NCBI RefSeq assembly: GCF_000801105.2
Contig: NC_079516.1
Span: 32,508,790-32,572,789 of the forward strand
DNA length: 64,000 nucleotides
DNA from: Raphanus sativus
Lineage: Eukaryota > Streptophyta > Magnoliopsida > Brassicales > Brassicaceae
Direction of reading: 5' to 3'
Position 1 is the first letter of the stretch. Every line of letters begins with the position of its first letter. Position numbers and translations under genes: made by a program. Of this stretch, positions 46,765 through 57,574 are shown piece by piece. The notes under the pieces are model-generated. The model saw nothing but the letters and a program-made list of their open reading frames with translations, made no database searches and had not been told where the DNA came from.

Positions 46765-47794
46765 TACTACCTGAAATCAAACACTTGAGATCATATAAGA
46801 ACAATGCAAAAAGAAACTTGCAAGAGCAAAGATAGCCTCTAAAAAGGATTGATCAATCAAAGTAATAACAACCAAAATCCCCAAAATTTTCGAAACCTCA
46901 AGAACACCAAGAACCCTAATTCTCAAATTAAGCAAATTTATCATTAAATTCATCAACCCACTTCTCAAACAAGCTAATAGAGGTATAATCAACAAGCTTT
47001 AAGCACGGATTCAACAATGCATCAACTTTGAAAAAGTTGGAAACTTTCACCAACGAATTTCAAGTGTTGAAATCGCAATACCTTAGCTTGTTTCTGAGAA
47101 ACAAGAGTGGAGAAATGGAAAGATGAAGCAAAATCACGGATTTAGCAACCGGAATCAGCAAAAACGAATGAGAATTGAGAGAGTTATGAGTGTTAATACT
47201 TGAGAGAGAATGGTTTCTCTTGTTCACGTGAGAATAGGGCATAGGAGAGAGAGAGAGAGTCACGACTTAGGGAAGAAGAAGGTGTGGTTCGCGTCCGGTT
47301 TTAGTCGATTGAGCCCGGTTCACTTGAATTGAACCGGGAATCAGAGTCGGTACGCGTCAGTTCAATCCGCAGCGGCATAAGGAACCAGCTGCATGAAACC
47401 GATGCGACTCCAGCGGTCTTGCTCGACACGAAGCCGCTGCAACATCCCGAAGTCGAACAGGGACCACTGATTTTTTCCCAGCGGCATGGTTAACTCGCTC
47501 CACGAAACCGTTGCGACACTTGAAAGAATTTTGTTCCCATCGAATCTTGTCGCAGCGGCTTAATGAAACTGTTCCTCGTGGCCGCTGTGAACTCTTGTAA
47601 ACCTCCAAACATCTCGTTTGTTGACTCAGTTTCTCATCTGGGACCTGATGACCTGAAAACACACAGAAAAATACCCAAAAGCAATACTAGATACTAAAAA
47701 TAAATTTTTTTAAAATATGTACAAGGATAAACATGGGACTTCCTCCCAAATGAGCTTGTTTTAAGTCTCTAGCTTCACTTTGCTTCCCTTGGGA
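46765..47794 (-). other. Athila spacer between integrase and third ORF
   Basis: About 1 kb between the integrase stop and the third ORF. No ORF is convincing. GC-richer stretches (47,280-47,640) share GCAGCGGC/CCGCTG words with the LTRs. It may hold the promoter or splice acceptor for the third ORF. Confidence 0.5.
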
Positions 47795-50410
47795 CTAAGC
47801 TGGGGTAGGATCAGAAAGTGGAACTGACATTCCATCTTCCTCTGGTGTAGTAGCCATGTATAGCTTCACTCTTTGTCCATTGACTGTGAAATCTCCTCCA
47901 TTCTTATCCCATAGCACAATTGCTCCATATGGCTTTACTTCCTTGATCTTGAAAGGTCCGGACCATTTTGATCTTAGCTTTCCGGGAAACAATTTCAGCC
48001 TAGAATTGTAGAGAAGAACTTGATCTCCAGCCTTGAACTCTCTCTTCAAGATGCTCTTATCATGAAAGGCTTTGGTCTTTTCTTTGTAGATCCTTGAGCT
48101 TTCAAAAGCATCCATCCTTATCTCATCAAGCTCATGTAGCTGAAACAGTCTCTTCTCCTTGGCACTCTTGATTTCAAAGTTCAACAGCTTCACAGCCCAC
48201 ATTGCCTTATACTCAAGCTCAACTGGTAGATGACAAGCTTTCCCATAGACAAGGTTGAAGGGTGTAGTGCCTAAGGGAGTCTTGTATGCTGTCCTATAAG
48301 CCCAAAGTGCATCATCAAGCTTGTCTGACCAGTCTTTCCTCTTAGTACCCACAACCTTCTCCAATATGCTTTTGATTTCCCTGTTTGAAAGCTCCACTTG
48401 CCCACTAGTCTGAGGATGATATGGTGTGGCAACCTTGTGCTTAACACCCTTCTTTCTTAGGAGACCTTCAAACAACTTATTGATGAAATGTGATCCTCCA
48501 TCACTTATAACCACTCTAGGGACTCCAAACCTTGGGAAGATTATGCTTTTGAACATCTTGACTACTACTCTTGAGTCATTTGTAGGGCTTGCCACTGCTT
48601 CAACCCATTTAGAGACATAGTCAACAGCTACAAGGATGTACTTGTTACCATAAGAAGAAGGGAAAGGGCCCATGAAGTCTATTCCCCATACATCAAACAC
48701 TTCCACCTCAAGTATTGGGTTTTGAGGCATCTCATTTCTCCTAGAGATGTTTCCTCTCCTTTGGCAAGAATCACACTTGGAAACAAAGTCTTGTGTGTCT
48801 TTGAACATGTGTGGCCACCAAAATCCAGCTTGTAGCACCTTAGCAACTGTCTTGAATGTAGCAAAGTGGCCTCCATATGATGATCCATGACAGTGTGTGA
48901 GGATTCCATCTACTTCTTCTTCAGCCACTACCCTTCTATAGAGTTGATCCTTGCAAAGTATGTAGAGAAAGGGCTCATCCCAATAGTACCTCTTCAACTC
49001 CTTGTAAAACTTCTTCTTGGCATAGCCTTCAAGATCCAGTGGCTCCTTCCCAGTAACAAGATAGTTCACAAAATCAGCATACCAAGGTTCCTTCTCATTT
49101 GTTGCCTTGACTTTTTCAATCTTTTTACTAGTCTCACAAACTGCAACCACTGCTCTAATAGCCATAAGCTGTTCCTCCGGAAGTCCTTCATCAATGGGGA
49201 TACCACACTCCACTCTCATTCTAGACAAGTGATCAGCTACACCATTCTCAACTCCAGGTCTGTCTTTAATCTCGAGATCAAACTCTTGAAGCAGCAGAAT
49301 CCACCTCAACAGTCTTGGCTTGGCATCTTTCTTGGCTAGGAGGTGCCTCAAAGCTGCATGATCTGTGTAGACAATCACCTTAGATCCCACAAGGTAACTC
49401 CTGAACTTCTCAAAGGCAAAAACGATGGCTAACAGCTCCTTCTCTGTTGTAGAGTACTTCACTTGGGCATCATTAAGAGTTCTACTAGCATAGTAGATCA
49501 CATGTGTCTTCTTGTCTTTCTTTTGCCCCAAGACTGCTCCAACAGCGTAGTCACTAGCATCACACATGATCTCAAAGGGGAGGTTCCAATCTGGTGGCTG
49601 GACAATAGGTGCACTCACTAGCTCGCCTTTCAGCTTCTTGAAGGCTTCAAGACACTCTACATCAAAGCTAAAGGAAGCTTCTTTGCACAGCAGCTTGGTC
49701 ATTGGTCTAGAGATCATGGAAAAGTCTTTGATGAACCTTCTGTAGAACCCCGCATGACCAAGAAAGCTTTTAATGTCTTTTATTGTCTTTGGTGGAGGCA
49801 GCTTAACCATCACTTCAATCTTGGCTTTGTCCACCTCAATGCCTTTCTCTGAAATCTTGTGCCCAAGCACAATCCCTTCCTTAACCATGAAGTGGCACTT
49901 CTCCCAGTTCAGCACAAAGTTGGTGTCTTCACATCTCTGTAGGACCCTGCACAAATTTGACAAACAAGCAGAAAACGAGGATCCGTAGACAGAGAAGTCG
50001 TCCATAAACACCTCCACAACATCCTCAATGAGGTCAGAGAAGATAGACATTATGCACCTTTGAAAGGTAGCTGGAGCATTACATAACCCAAATGGCATCC
50101 TTCGATAAGCGAAGGTGCCATAGGGGCATGTGAATGTTGTCTTCTCTTGATCATTGGGATGTATGGGGATTTGGAAGAACCCTGAATACCCATCAAGAAA
50201 GCAATAAAAAGGATGATTTGCAAGCCTCTCAAGCATTTGATCAATGAATGGCAATGGAAAATGATCTTTTCTAGAGGCTGAATTAAGTTTTCGGTAATCA
50301 ATACACATCCTATGACCAGTTATGGTCCTAGTTGGTATTAATTCATCCTTCTCATTCTTAACCACAGTGATACCACCTTTTTTGGGACTACATGCACAGG
50401 AGATACCCAC
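47795..50410 (-). CDS. Athila RT, RNase H and integrase
   Basis: 871 codons, open throughout; the first ~10 codons overlap the previous frame and are not native. [11 protein letters not shown] (about 35-43), [13 protein letters not shown] (71-83), [13 protein letters not shown] (105-117) and the catalytic FMDD (135-138, a YxDD variant). RNase [15 protein letters not shown] (~255), [19 protein letters not shown] (~320). Integrase: H-H-C-C zinc domain ending CDSCQRRG, catalytic core with [18 protein letters not shown] and Glu in [12 protein letters not shown]-terminal SH3-like region ending with [11 protein letters not shown]. These convert RNA to DNA and insert it. The domain set is intact but cut off from gag/protease by a frameshift. 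Confidence 0.93.
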   Translation of the reverse strand: MGISCACSPKKGGITVVKNEKDELIPTRTITGHRMCIDYRKLNSASRKDHFPLPFIDQMLERLANHPFYCFLDGYSGFFQIPIHPNDQEKTTFTCPYGTFAYRRMPFGLCNAPATFQRCIMSIFSDLIEDVVEVFMDDFSVYGSSFSACLSNLCRVLQRCEDTNFVLNWEKCHFMVKEGIVLGHKISEKGIEVDKAKIEVMVKLPPPKTIKDIKSFLGHAGFYRRFIKDFSMISRPMTKLLCKEASFSFDVECLEAFKKLKGELVSAPIVQPPDWNLPFEIMCDASDYAVGAVLGQKKDKKTHVIYYASRTLNDAQVKYSTTEKELLAIVFAFEKFRSYLVGSKVIVYTDHAALRHLLAKKDAKPRLLRWILLLQEFDLEIKDRPGVENGVADHLSRMRVECGIPIDEGLPEEQLMAIRAVVAVCETSKKIEKVKATNEKEPWYADFVNYLVTGKEPLDLEGYAKKKFYKELKRYYWDEPFLYILCKDQLYRRVVAEEEVDGILTHCHGSSYGGHFATFKTVAKVLQAGFWWPHMFKDTQDFVSKCDSCQRRGNISRRNEMPQNPILEVEVFDVWGIDFMGPFPSSYGNKYILVAVDYVSKWVEAVASPTNDSRVVVKMFKSIIFPRFGVPRVVISDGGSHFINKLFEGLLRKKGVKHKVATPYHPQTSGQVELSNREIKSILEKVVGTKRKDWSDKLDDALWAYRTAYKTPLGTTPFNLVYGKACHLPVELEYKAMWAVKLLNFEIKSAKEKRLFQLHELDEIRMDAFESSRIYKEKTKAFHDKSILKREFKAGDQVLLYNSRLKLFPGKLRSKWSGPFKIKEVKPYGAIVLWDKNGGDFTVNGQRVKLYMATTPEEDGMSVPLSDPTPA

Positions 50411-51471
50411 TTACTATCTGAGATAGGGTAGATCACACCAGCATCTAAGAGTTTAAGAATCTCTTTCTTTACAACATCTTTCAAGTTAGGATTCAACCTT
50501 CTTTGATGTTCTATAGAAGTCATAGATTCATCCTCAAGATGTATCCTATGCATGCACAAAGTAGGTGATATCCCTTTGATGTCATCAAGAGAGTACCCTA
50601 TTGCTTTTCTAAATCTTTTAAGTGCATTTAAAAGTTCAGATAGCTCAAGTTCAGTAAGTTCACTACTCACAATGATAGGGTAAGTTTCATTAGGGCCAAG
50701 AAAAGCGTACCTTACACCATGGGGAAGGGGTTTAAGCTCCACCTTAGGGGCTTTGAGCTCGCTCCAGTCATCTTGATGACTGTCCTCTTGTTGAGTAGCT
50801 GAAGATGCTTGTGGTAGCTCCTCATACTGCTCCTTATCCACAAACCCCTTGCGCGAATCCAACATTCTCCCATAGGCTGCACTCTCCTTGTTCTCTACTA
50901 CTTGGACCTCTTTGTCTATGGTCAAAGCATGTTGTAGAGAATCTTCTAGTCCCAACTCCTCAAAAAGCTCATCAGCTAGAGCTTCCATTTCCTCTATGTA
51001 GAAGGCTTGGTTTTGCACAGCTGGCTTCTTCATCATCTCTTTGATGTCAAAGTGGAGAACATGCCCTTTACCCAGATGGAGATCAATCTTTCCTTCTTTC
51101 ACATTCACTATAGCTCCTGCTGTAGCTAAGAATGGTCTACCAAGGATCAAAGGGTCTCTAGCCTCCTCATCCATCTCAAGCACCACAAAGTCTGTAGGAA
51201 TCTCACAATTTCCAACCATCACTGGGAGATCTTCTAAGATACCAACAGGGAACTTCACCGATCGATCAGCCAATACCAATGAAAGCCTGCACTTCTTGTA
51301 CTGAGTGAATCCAAGTCTTTTCGCAACTGACAAAGGCATGAGACTGACACTAGCCCAAAGATCACAAAGACACTTCTCAAACTCTATAGGACCAATGGCA
51401 CAAGGGAGTGTGAAGCATCCTGGATCTTCTAGCTTCTTAGGAATGTTCAATCTCTGGATGATTACACTCAT
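50338..51471 (-). CDS. Athila aspartic protease and RT N-terminus
   Basis: 377 codons. The protease has the active-site region as [14 protein letters not shown] (about residues 35-48), the [18 protein letters not shown] strand and [14 protein letters not shown]. The retropepsin consensus is D-x-G, and here the Gly is Trp (codon TGG), which should abolish activity. The RT part begins with [47 protein letters not shown]. The frame is then lost within the A6 run at about 50,377 and ends at 50,338, so the RT core continues in another frame. Confidence 0.85.
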   Translation of the reverse strand: MSVIIQRLNIPKKLEDPGCFTLPCAIGPIEFEKCLCDLWASVSLMPLSVAKRLGFTQYKKCRLSLVLADRSVKFPVGILEDLPVMVGNCEIPTDFVVLEMDEEARDPLILGRPFLATAGAIVNVKEGKIDLHLGKGHVLHFDIKEMMKKPAVQNQAFYIEEMEALADELFEELGLEDSLQHALTIDKEVQVVENKESAAYGRMLDSRKGFVDKEQYEELPQASSATQQEDSHQDDWSELKAPKVELKPLPHGVRYAFLGPNETYPIIVSSELTELELSELLNALKRFRKAIGYSLDDIKGISPTLCMHRIHLEDESMTSIEHQRRLNPNLKDVVKKEILKLLDAGVIYPISDSKWVSPVHVVPKKVVSLWLRMRRMN

Positions 51472-51931
51472 GAGTAAGGATCATCATGCCTTCCATTTCT
51501 TTCTTCTTTGCAGCTACAACATCTTTCAAGAACTTGCTGTATTGAGAAACCAGCATGAAAGCATCAATGATAGGCATTGTGACCTGAACTTCACTCATTT
51601 GTTTCTCAAAGAGTGCCTTGTACTTCTCCAACAGTTGCCTCTTGAATCTTCCAGGAAATGGGAGCTTGGGTTCATAAGGAGGAGGGATAAAAGAAGATTC
51701 TTTTGATGGAGTAGCAACTTCACCATGTTTCACTGTTTTCTTCTCTTCTCCAATCTTCCCTTTACCCTTAGCTTCTACTATCTTCTCCAAGATCTCATCA
51801 TTGGTCTTCTCATCTACAATCACCACATCATCATCTATGTTGATGGCCACATCCCCACCTTGTTTCTCATCATCCTTGGTGAGAACTCTTGAAGACAACT
51901 CTTTGCCACTCCTTAGAGTGATTGCTTTCAT
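51437..51931 (-). CDS. Athila gag-protease linker
   Basis: 164 codons from [12 protein letters not shown], a start-of-protease-region motif well known in Athila elements. It continues with acidic linker sequence and [18 protein letters not shown]. The frame ends at 51,437 just after MMILTHECN, where relatives continue straight into [11 protein letters not shown]. That segment is found in another frame at 51,471, so a second frameshift lies near 51,460. It has no independent function; it is part of a broken gag-pol. Confidence 0.82.
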   Translation of the reverse strand: MKAITLRSGKELSSRVLTKDDEKQGGDVAINIDDDVVIVDEKTNDEILEKIVEAKGKGKIGEEKKTVKHGEVATPSKESSFIPPPYEPKLPFPGRFKRQLLEKYKALFEKQMSEVQVTMPIIDAFMLVSQYSKFLKDVVAAKKKEMEGMMILTHECNHPEIEHS

Positions 51932-53436
51932 TGTCTCCTTTGGGTTTTGCTCAGGCTTTCCGGGAAGAGTTCCTTGTTGGAGTTAGAACTCATAGAGGCA
52001 AACTGATTCTCCAAAGCTCTGAACTTGTTGTTGAGCTCATTGTAGCTCCGATCAATCTTTGAGTGGATGTTCTTCAACTCATAACCAATTTGCTTCTCAT
52101 TTCTTGATTGAGCTTCAAGTAGTTGCTTGAACATTGATTCCACACTTGTGTCTTGAGCCTTAGGTTGAGAAGAACTTCCTTGGGCTTGAGTAGACTGGTT
52201 TCCTTTGTTGGAGAAACCAGGAGGGTTTTGCTGAGGTTGATGGCTTCCTTGTTGGTCGTTCCTAGGCTGGTAACCACCTTGTTGGTTGTTGGAATAAGGT
52301 CTTTGCTGGTAGTTGTTGTACTGAAAGTTGGGCTCCTTTCTGTACCATGTACCATTGTTGTTGATGAAGCAAAGCTCTTCTTGCCCTTCCAAACCATCAA
52401 CTTCATTCACCTTAGGAGGAACCTCTTGACTAGGATCACCAACAAAGCTAACCTGCTCCTTCTTGGATTGGTTTGAAAGAACCAAGTCCAACTTGTCTTG
52501 CAAAGACTTGATATCTCTCCTTGTCTGCTGGTCATCCCCTCTGTTGGCTCTATCATTCTCCTCATTGTAGATTGAGTCACTCTTTGCCATGTTCTCCACC
52601 AGCTCCTCTGCATCCTGCACAGTTCTGCCCAAGAAGAAACCATTACTAGCAGTGTCAAGCCTGTTTCTGCAAGATGGGAGAACTCCTCTGTAGAAAGTGC
52701 TAAGCAAGCTCTCCTTGCTGAAACCATGATGAGGACATTGAGCTTGGTAGTCCTTGAATCTCTCCCATGCCTCATTGAAGCTCTCTAGATTCTTCTGCTG
52801 GAAACCAGAGATCTCATTCCTTATCTTAGCTGTCCTTGAGGTAGAGAAGAATTTCTCCAAGAAGGCTTCCTTACATCCCTCCCAAGTGGTGATAGTGTCA
52901 CTTGGGACAGACCGCTCCCACTGATGTGCCTTGTCTCCCAAAGAGAAGGGAAACAACTTCAGCTTGAATGCATCTTCAGAGACACCATTTGTCTTGGACA
53001 AACTACAATACTGATCAAACTTGTACAAATGATCAATAGGATCTTCAGCTGCCAGGCCATGAAACTTGTTGTGCTCAATGGTGTTGAGTAGTCCTGACTT
53101 GATCTCGAAGTTGTTGTTCTCCACCGGTGGTGCTCTGATTCCCAACCGATGACCATGAATGTGAGGGCGATCATAGGTTCCAATGGCGCGAGCTTGGCGC
53201 TGTGGGTGTTGTGGTCGAAGGTTGGCAGCTCCTTGACCATTTCCCTCTTGGGCAGCTCCCAAAGGGATCTCTCCATCTTGATTCTGGTTCTGATGGTGAG
53301 CCATATCAAAACCCAATCTGTTGAAATGAGCCTGTTGCTCCTCTTCTCTCCTTCTTCTTGTATTCTCTCTTTCCAAAGTCCGGATGTCTGGTACTAGAGG
53401 AGTGAGGTTTGTAGTCCCTCTACTTCTCAAGTTCAT
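51928..53436 (-). CDS. Athila gag
   Basis: 502 codons starting MNLRSRGTTNLTPLVPD. The Retrotrans_gag domain is at about residues 105-270: NNFEIKSGLL, the FHGLAAEDPIDHLYKFDQYC segment, FPFSLGDKAHQW, FLEKFFSTSRT and NLESFNEAWERFKD. The tail is Gln/Asn-rich, with NNYQQRPYSNNQQGGYQPRN. Gag forms the particle and packages element RNA. The frame closes with TGA at 51,930-51,928, overlapping the next ATG (ATGA). In relatives gag and protease are usually one frame, and the last ~12 codons here read out of the family frame, so a one-base deletion near 51,960 probably truncates it. Confidence 0.88.
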   Translation of the reverse strand: MNLRSRGTTNLTPLVPDIRTLERENTRRRREEEQQAHFNRLGFDMAHHQNQNQDGEIPLGAAQEGNGQGAANLRPQHPQRQARAIGTYDRPHIHGHRLGIRAPPVENNNFEIKSGLLNTIEHNKFHGLAAEDPIDHLYKFDQYCSLSKTNGVSEDAFKLKLFPFSLGDKAHQWERSVPSDTITTWEGCKEAFLEKFFSTSRTAKIRNEISGFQQKNLESFNEAWERFKDYQAQCPHHGFSKESLLSTFYRGVLPSCRNRLDTASNGFFLGRTVQDAEELVENMAKSDSIYNEENDRANRGDDQQTRRDIKSLQDKLDLVLSNQSKKEQVSFVGDPSQEVPPKVNEVDGLEGQEELCFINNNGTWYRKEPNFQYNNYQQRPYSNNQQGGYQPRNDQQGSHQPQQNPPGFSNKGNQSTQAQGSSSQPKAQDTSVESMFKQLLEAQSRNEKQIGYELKNIHSKIDRSYNELNNKFRALENQFASMSSNSNKELFPESLSKTQRRQ

Positions 53437-53551
53437 ACACCTGAAATGAAAAAGAAAGAGGAAAAAGCAGAGCCAATATCACAATAATAAGAAAAATGAC
53501 TTAGTCTCAAGCAAATGACTAAATCCCAATGTCAAAATCACAATAGAACTT

Positions 53552-53564
53552 GGCAACGGCGCCA
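53552..53564 (-). other. Athila primer-binding site
   Basis: TGGCGCCGTTGCC on the reverse strand lies three bases inside the 5' LTR end. This sequence is characteristic of Athila/Tat Gypsy elements and is thought to pair with a tRNA 3' end to prime minus-strand DNA. Confidence 0.85.
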
Positions 53565-53567
53565 ATT

Positions 53568-55003
53568 TGATAACAGAACTTTTCAAGGTCCCTATCAAAT
53601 GCAGTAGTATATGAGATGTCGAACCAATCCTAGGTGATTTCAATGCACTGAGAATACAAATCCATGCTTAATCTAAGTGCAAACCAAAAGTGAAATGAGT
53701 TTTAAACTAGAGCAATACTGAAATGCAATAAAACAATAACCTTTCTTTGATTATGAGATGGGAGAACTCATGGGATAAGGGATTAGACTTTGGGTGATCA
53801 AGTTTTGAACTAAAGGTGACAGCTTTCAATCAATCTATTAACCTTAGGCCTAGACACAACCCTAAACAAACTGCTCATTTGCTAAGATGACTCAAGCATC
53901 AAATCTCTTTGGTTGAATGTCATAAAAGCAATCATTAAAATCAAGTCTATTAGCCATCTTAACACCTTTAACAACAAATCTCTTTGGCAAAGTGTGTTAA
54001 AAGCTTAGGAGAGTTGGCTCAGACATTTCATCAAACACCTTGTGGGTGGGAAATGTCTAAAGCTCAACTTTTGAGAGGCCAACTCAAAAGATGTAGTAAG
54101 AACACTCTACAAGCAAGGAAATAGAAAGATCTATACCTAAACACCTTAGATCTAGCTTAATCACCCTTAGTCTCCCTAACCCATGAATCCAAAAGTGGAC
54201 TACTCACTAATCACCATGATTCCTCTTAAACCCATGAGATATTTAAGCTTAATCATGTAAAGAAAGGAAGAAAGGAACTTGAAATCACTCAAAAACACAA
54301 GAACGAGATGATGAATTGATTAAAGGAAAGAACTTTCACCAAAAGGGTTTGTGTTTCTTAAGAGAAATTAAGATGATCCCAAAGATTAGGTCTACAAAGT
54401 ATTTATAGTAGCTAGAAACATAAGGATAAAAGAGTAAAAACAAGTCTGGTCAACTCTCAAATGCTGACTATGAAAATGGTCGCAACTGCCTTTTGGCGCT
54501 AACAAAAAGCCGTTGAGGGGTGCAAAAACCCGCTGGGATATGCACACCGGCTTCTCGTCACGTTCACCAAGCCACTGCAAGAAGTCGAAGTTGGGCAGGG
54601 AGGTGTGTTTTTCCTCCAGCGGTTTGGTGAAACCGCTGTACCAAAGGCCGCTCCAACACTTAGAATTTTCAGCAGAACTTCTGCACCGGCTTCTCGTCAT
54701 GACGCCAGGCCGCTGGGTGACGCTAGGCCGCTGGGTGATGTGCATCGGCTTCCTGCGAGGTCAAAATGCCGCTGCCTGTCACATGAAGCCGCTGGGACAC
54801 TTGGTCATCACACCATGAACTCGAAAAACACCAATCTTGCCTCCAATCCACCTCCAATTGCTCCAAAGTCACCATTTGGCATCTCCATCACCTGATAAGA
54901 ACAAATGCAATGCAAGGCAAACTAAACAAGTCTAAATGCTATCCTAGATGATCAAAATGCATGATAAATGAATGATAAAATCTATTAAAAACACAAGATA
55001 TCA
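53568..55003 (-). repeat. Athila 5' LTR
   Basis: It is 1,436 bp, and on the reverse strand it starts TGATATCTTG and ends GTTATCA, which are inverted short ends. It includes a GC-richer tract (54,480-54,800) with repeated GCCGCTGGG words whose open frames are not genes. Confidence 0.9.
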
Positions 55004-55896
55004 TTTGACTAAAGGACTTTGTCAACCTCACAGTCATACTTTTATACAAAAATCAATAGGGGGTGTATGACGACGTTTTAATCCACAATGGTTTGATCAG
55101 CATCCTGATTGGTTAGAGTACAATGTAGAACAAGAAAATTATTTTTTCTTGTTTTGTTACTTGTTTAGAGTTCAAGCTGAAAAACAAGGTGGGAGTGGTA
55201 CTTTTGTATCAACGGGTTTTTTTTAGCTCGAATAAGGTTGATAGTTTCATTAAACATGTCTGAGATCATTATAGTTTTCACAATGATGCTAAAAATAAAT
55301 GTGAAGATTTGATGAGACAAGGTCAGTCTATCAAACATGCTTTACATAAGCAAACTGATTCTGTGAAAAGTGATTATCGAATCCGCTTGGGTGCTTCGAT
55401 TGATGTTTGTTGACACTTATTATATCAGGGTTTATCTTTTTGTGTTCATGATGAGAAAGAAGAGTCAACAAAAAAGGCAATTTCTTAGAGCTTTTGAAAT
55501 ATACAGCAAGATATAATGAGGCTGTGAAAAAGTTATGTTGCACAATGCTCCTAAAAATAATCAGATGACATCTCCTCCAATTCAAAAAGACATTGCACAT
55601 TGCTTTCCAAAATAAGTAACCAAGTCTGTTATCCAGGAAATTGATAATGATGTCTTTGGCGTGCTGGTAGATGAATCTACTGATGTCTCAGATAAAGAGC
55701 AAATGGCTGTGGTTTACTGTTCCGTTGATAAATTTGGGCTGGTAAAAGAAAGATTTGTTGGCATTATTCATGTTAAAGACACATCTTCTTGACTCTCAAG
55801 TATGCATCAATGTTATTTGCGAAACATGGGTTAAGTTTGAAAAAAGTAAGAGGACAAGGTTATGATGGAGCAAAAAATATGAAAGCAGAATTCAAT
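55004..55896 (+). pseudogene. hAT transposase, TTF/DUF4371 region (left arm)
   Basis: Resumes after the Athila insertion. Recognisable in shifting frames are WLEYNVEQENYFFLFCYLF (zinc-finger region), GQSIKHALHKQTDSVKSDYRIRLGASIDVC, VDESTDVSDKEQMAVVYC and GLVKERFVGIIHVKDTS, then LKYASMLFAKHGLSLKKVRGQGYDGAKNMKAEFNG, the conserved hAT/DUF4371 core. There are many stops and frameshifts (for example after IDVC). Transposase normally cuts and rejoins element ends in the nucleus. This copy cannot. Confidence 0.8.
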
Positions 55897-56680
55897 GGTT
55901 TAAGATCACTGATTTTGAAAGAAAGTAGATCTGCATATTATGTTCACTGGTTTACTCATCAGCTTCAATTGGTTGTCATGGCGGTTGCAAAAAAACATGT
56001 TGAAGTTGGAGATTTTTTTTAATATGGTTCATGTTCTATTCAATGCTGTTGGAGCTTCTTGCAAGAGAAGGCTTATACTGTGGGGATCATATTACAAGAC
56101 TTTGTTGCGTCTTGGTGAGATGTTTCCCTGTATTATTGAAGTTCTTGAACATATCCAGTCTGAAGGCATTTACGGCCGCAAAAGACAACAAGCATTCGGT
56201 CTCCTCGAATATTTTCACACATTTGATTCTGTGTTTTATCTACAGTTGATGCTTGTTATCATGAGACTCACTAATAATTTTTCAAAGGTCTCTACAGAAA
56301 AGAGACCAAGAGATTTGAATGCTGTCTCGTTGGTTGGATCTACGAAACAACAGTTACCGAAGTTTAGGGATGAAGGATGAGAAATTTGTGGCTACAATTT
56401 ATTCTTTTAGTGATAATAATAAAACTGAAGTTCTTGATATGGAGAAAGAGTTTGTTGATTCAAGCAGGCAAAGGAAAAAAAACTGGCATTACCAACTTGC
56501 ATCGTTATAAGGTGGATTGTTTTTATACCGTCCTAGATATGCAACTTCAAGAGTTTAATGATCGTACTGAAGAGGTGAATTCTGAAATACTTGTTCGCAT
56601 GGCGTACTTAAGTCCGATAGATTCTTTTCGTCAGTTTGACAAGTCATTGTTGATGAGATTGGCTGAGCTTTTAAGCCAAT
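55897..56680 (+). repeat. hAT transposase central segment, tandem unit 1
   Basis: It begins GGTTTAAGATCACTGATTTTG and ends TTTTAAGCCAAT. It encodes, with frameshifts, LKESRSAYYVHWFTHQLQLVVMAVAKKHVEV, then MFPCIIEVLEHIQSEG, KRQQAFGLLEYF and NLHRYKVDCFYTVLDMQLQEFNDR, the DUF4371 C-terminal part. It lacks about 110 bp present in units 2 and 3. Confidence 0.85.
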
Positions 56681-57574
56681 GGTTTAAGATCACTAATTTT
56701 GAAAGAAAGTAGATCTACATATTATGTTCACTGCTTTATTCATCTGCTTCAGTTGGTTGTCGTGGCGGTTGCAAAGAAACATGTTGAAGTTGGAGAATTT
56801 TTTTGATATGGTTCATTTTCTACTGAATGCCGTTGGATCTTCTTGCAAGAGAAAGCTTATACTCACTGAAAGTAATCGCAAGAGAATGGAAGTGGGGATC
56901 AGTAAGAGTACTATTAAGACAGAAGGCTGAATCATGACCTTTCTCTTAAAACTAAAAGACTTGGGAATACTCGTTGGGGATCTCATTACAAGACTATGTT
57001 GCATCTTGGTGAGATGTTTCCCTGTATTATTGAAGTTCTTGAACATATCCAGACTGAAGGGATGGCCGACAGCAAAAGACAACAAGCATTTGGTCTCCTC
57101 AAATATTTTCACAAGTTTGATTATGTGTTTTATCTACAGTTGATGCTTGTTATCCCGAGACTCACTAATAATTTGACAAAGGCTCTACAGAAAAGAGACC
57201 AAGAGATTTTGAATGCTGTCTCGTTGGTTAGATCTACGAAACGACAATTACAAAAGCTTAGGGATGTAGGATGGAAAATTTTGTGGCTTCAGTTTATTCT
57301 CTTAATGAGAATAATAAAACGGAAGTTCTTGATATGGATAAAGAGTTTGTTGATTCAAGCAGGCCAAGTAAAAAAACTGGCATCACCAACTTGCATCATT
57401 ATAAGGTGGATTGTTTTTACACCGTCTTAGATATGCAACTTCAAGATTTTAATGATCGTATTGACGAGGTGAATTCTGAAATACCTGTTGGCATGGCATC
57501 CTTAAGTCCCATAGATTCTTTTCGCCAGTTTGACAAGTCATTGTTGATGAAATTGGCTGAGCTCTTTACCCAAT
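56681..57574 (+). repeat. hAT transposase central segment, tandem unit 2
   Basis: Direct repeat of unit 1 (about 894 bp), starting again at GGTTTAAGATCACTAATTTTG immediately after unit 1. It contains the extra stretch around 56,860-56,960 (TLTESNRKRMEVGISKSTIK region). It carries its own stops and frameshifts. Confidence 0.85.

Larger units (their letters stand above)
41720..55003 (-). mobile_element. Athila-type Gypsy LTR retrotransposon (13.3 kb)
   Basis: On the reverse strand, the 5' LTR is 55,003-53,568 and ends TGTTATCA. The primer site TGGCGCCGTTGCC follows (53,564-53,552) as in Athila elements. Then come gag, protease, RT, RNase H, integrase and a separate third ORF. A polypurine tract (TTTGGGGGAGT) precedes the 3' LTR (43,166-41,720). 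TTTGA occurs at both junctions (41,715-41,719; 55,004-55,008). The undisturbed target is seen in the right hAT arm near 59,368. The LTRs differ at roughly ten bases plus two small indels, indicating a recent insertion. Confidence 0.93.
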
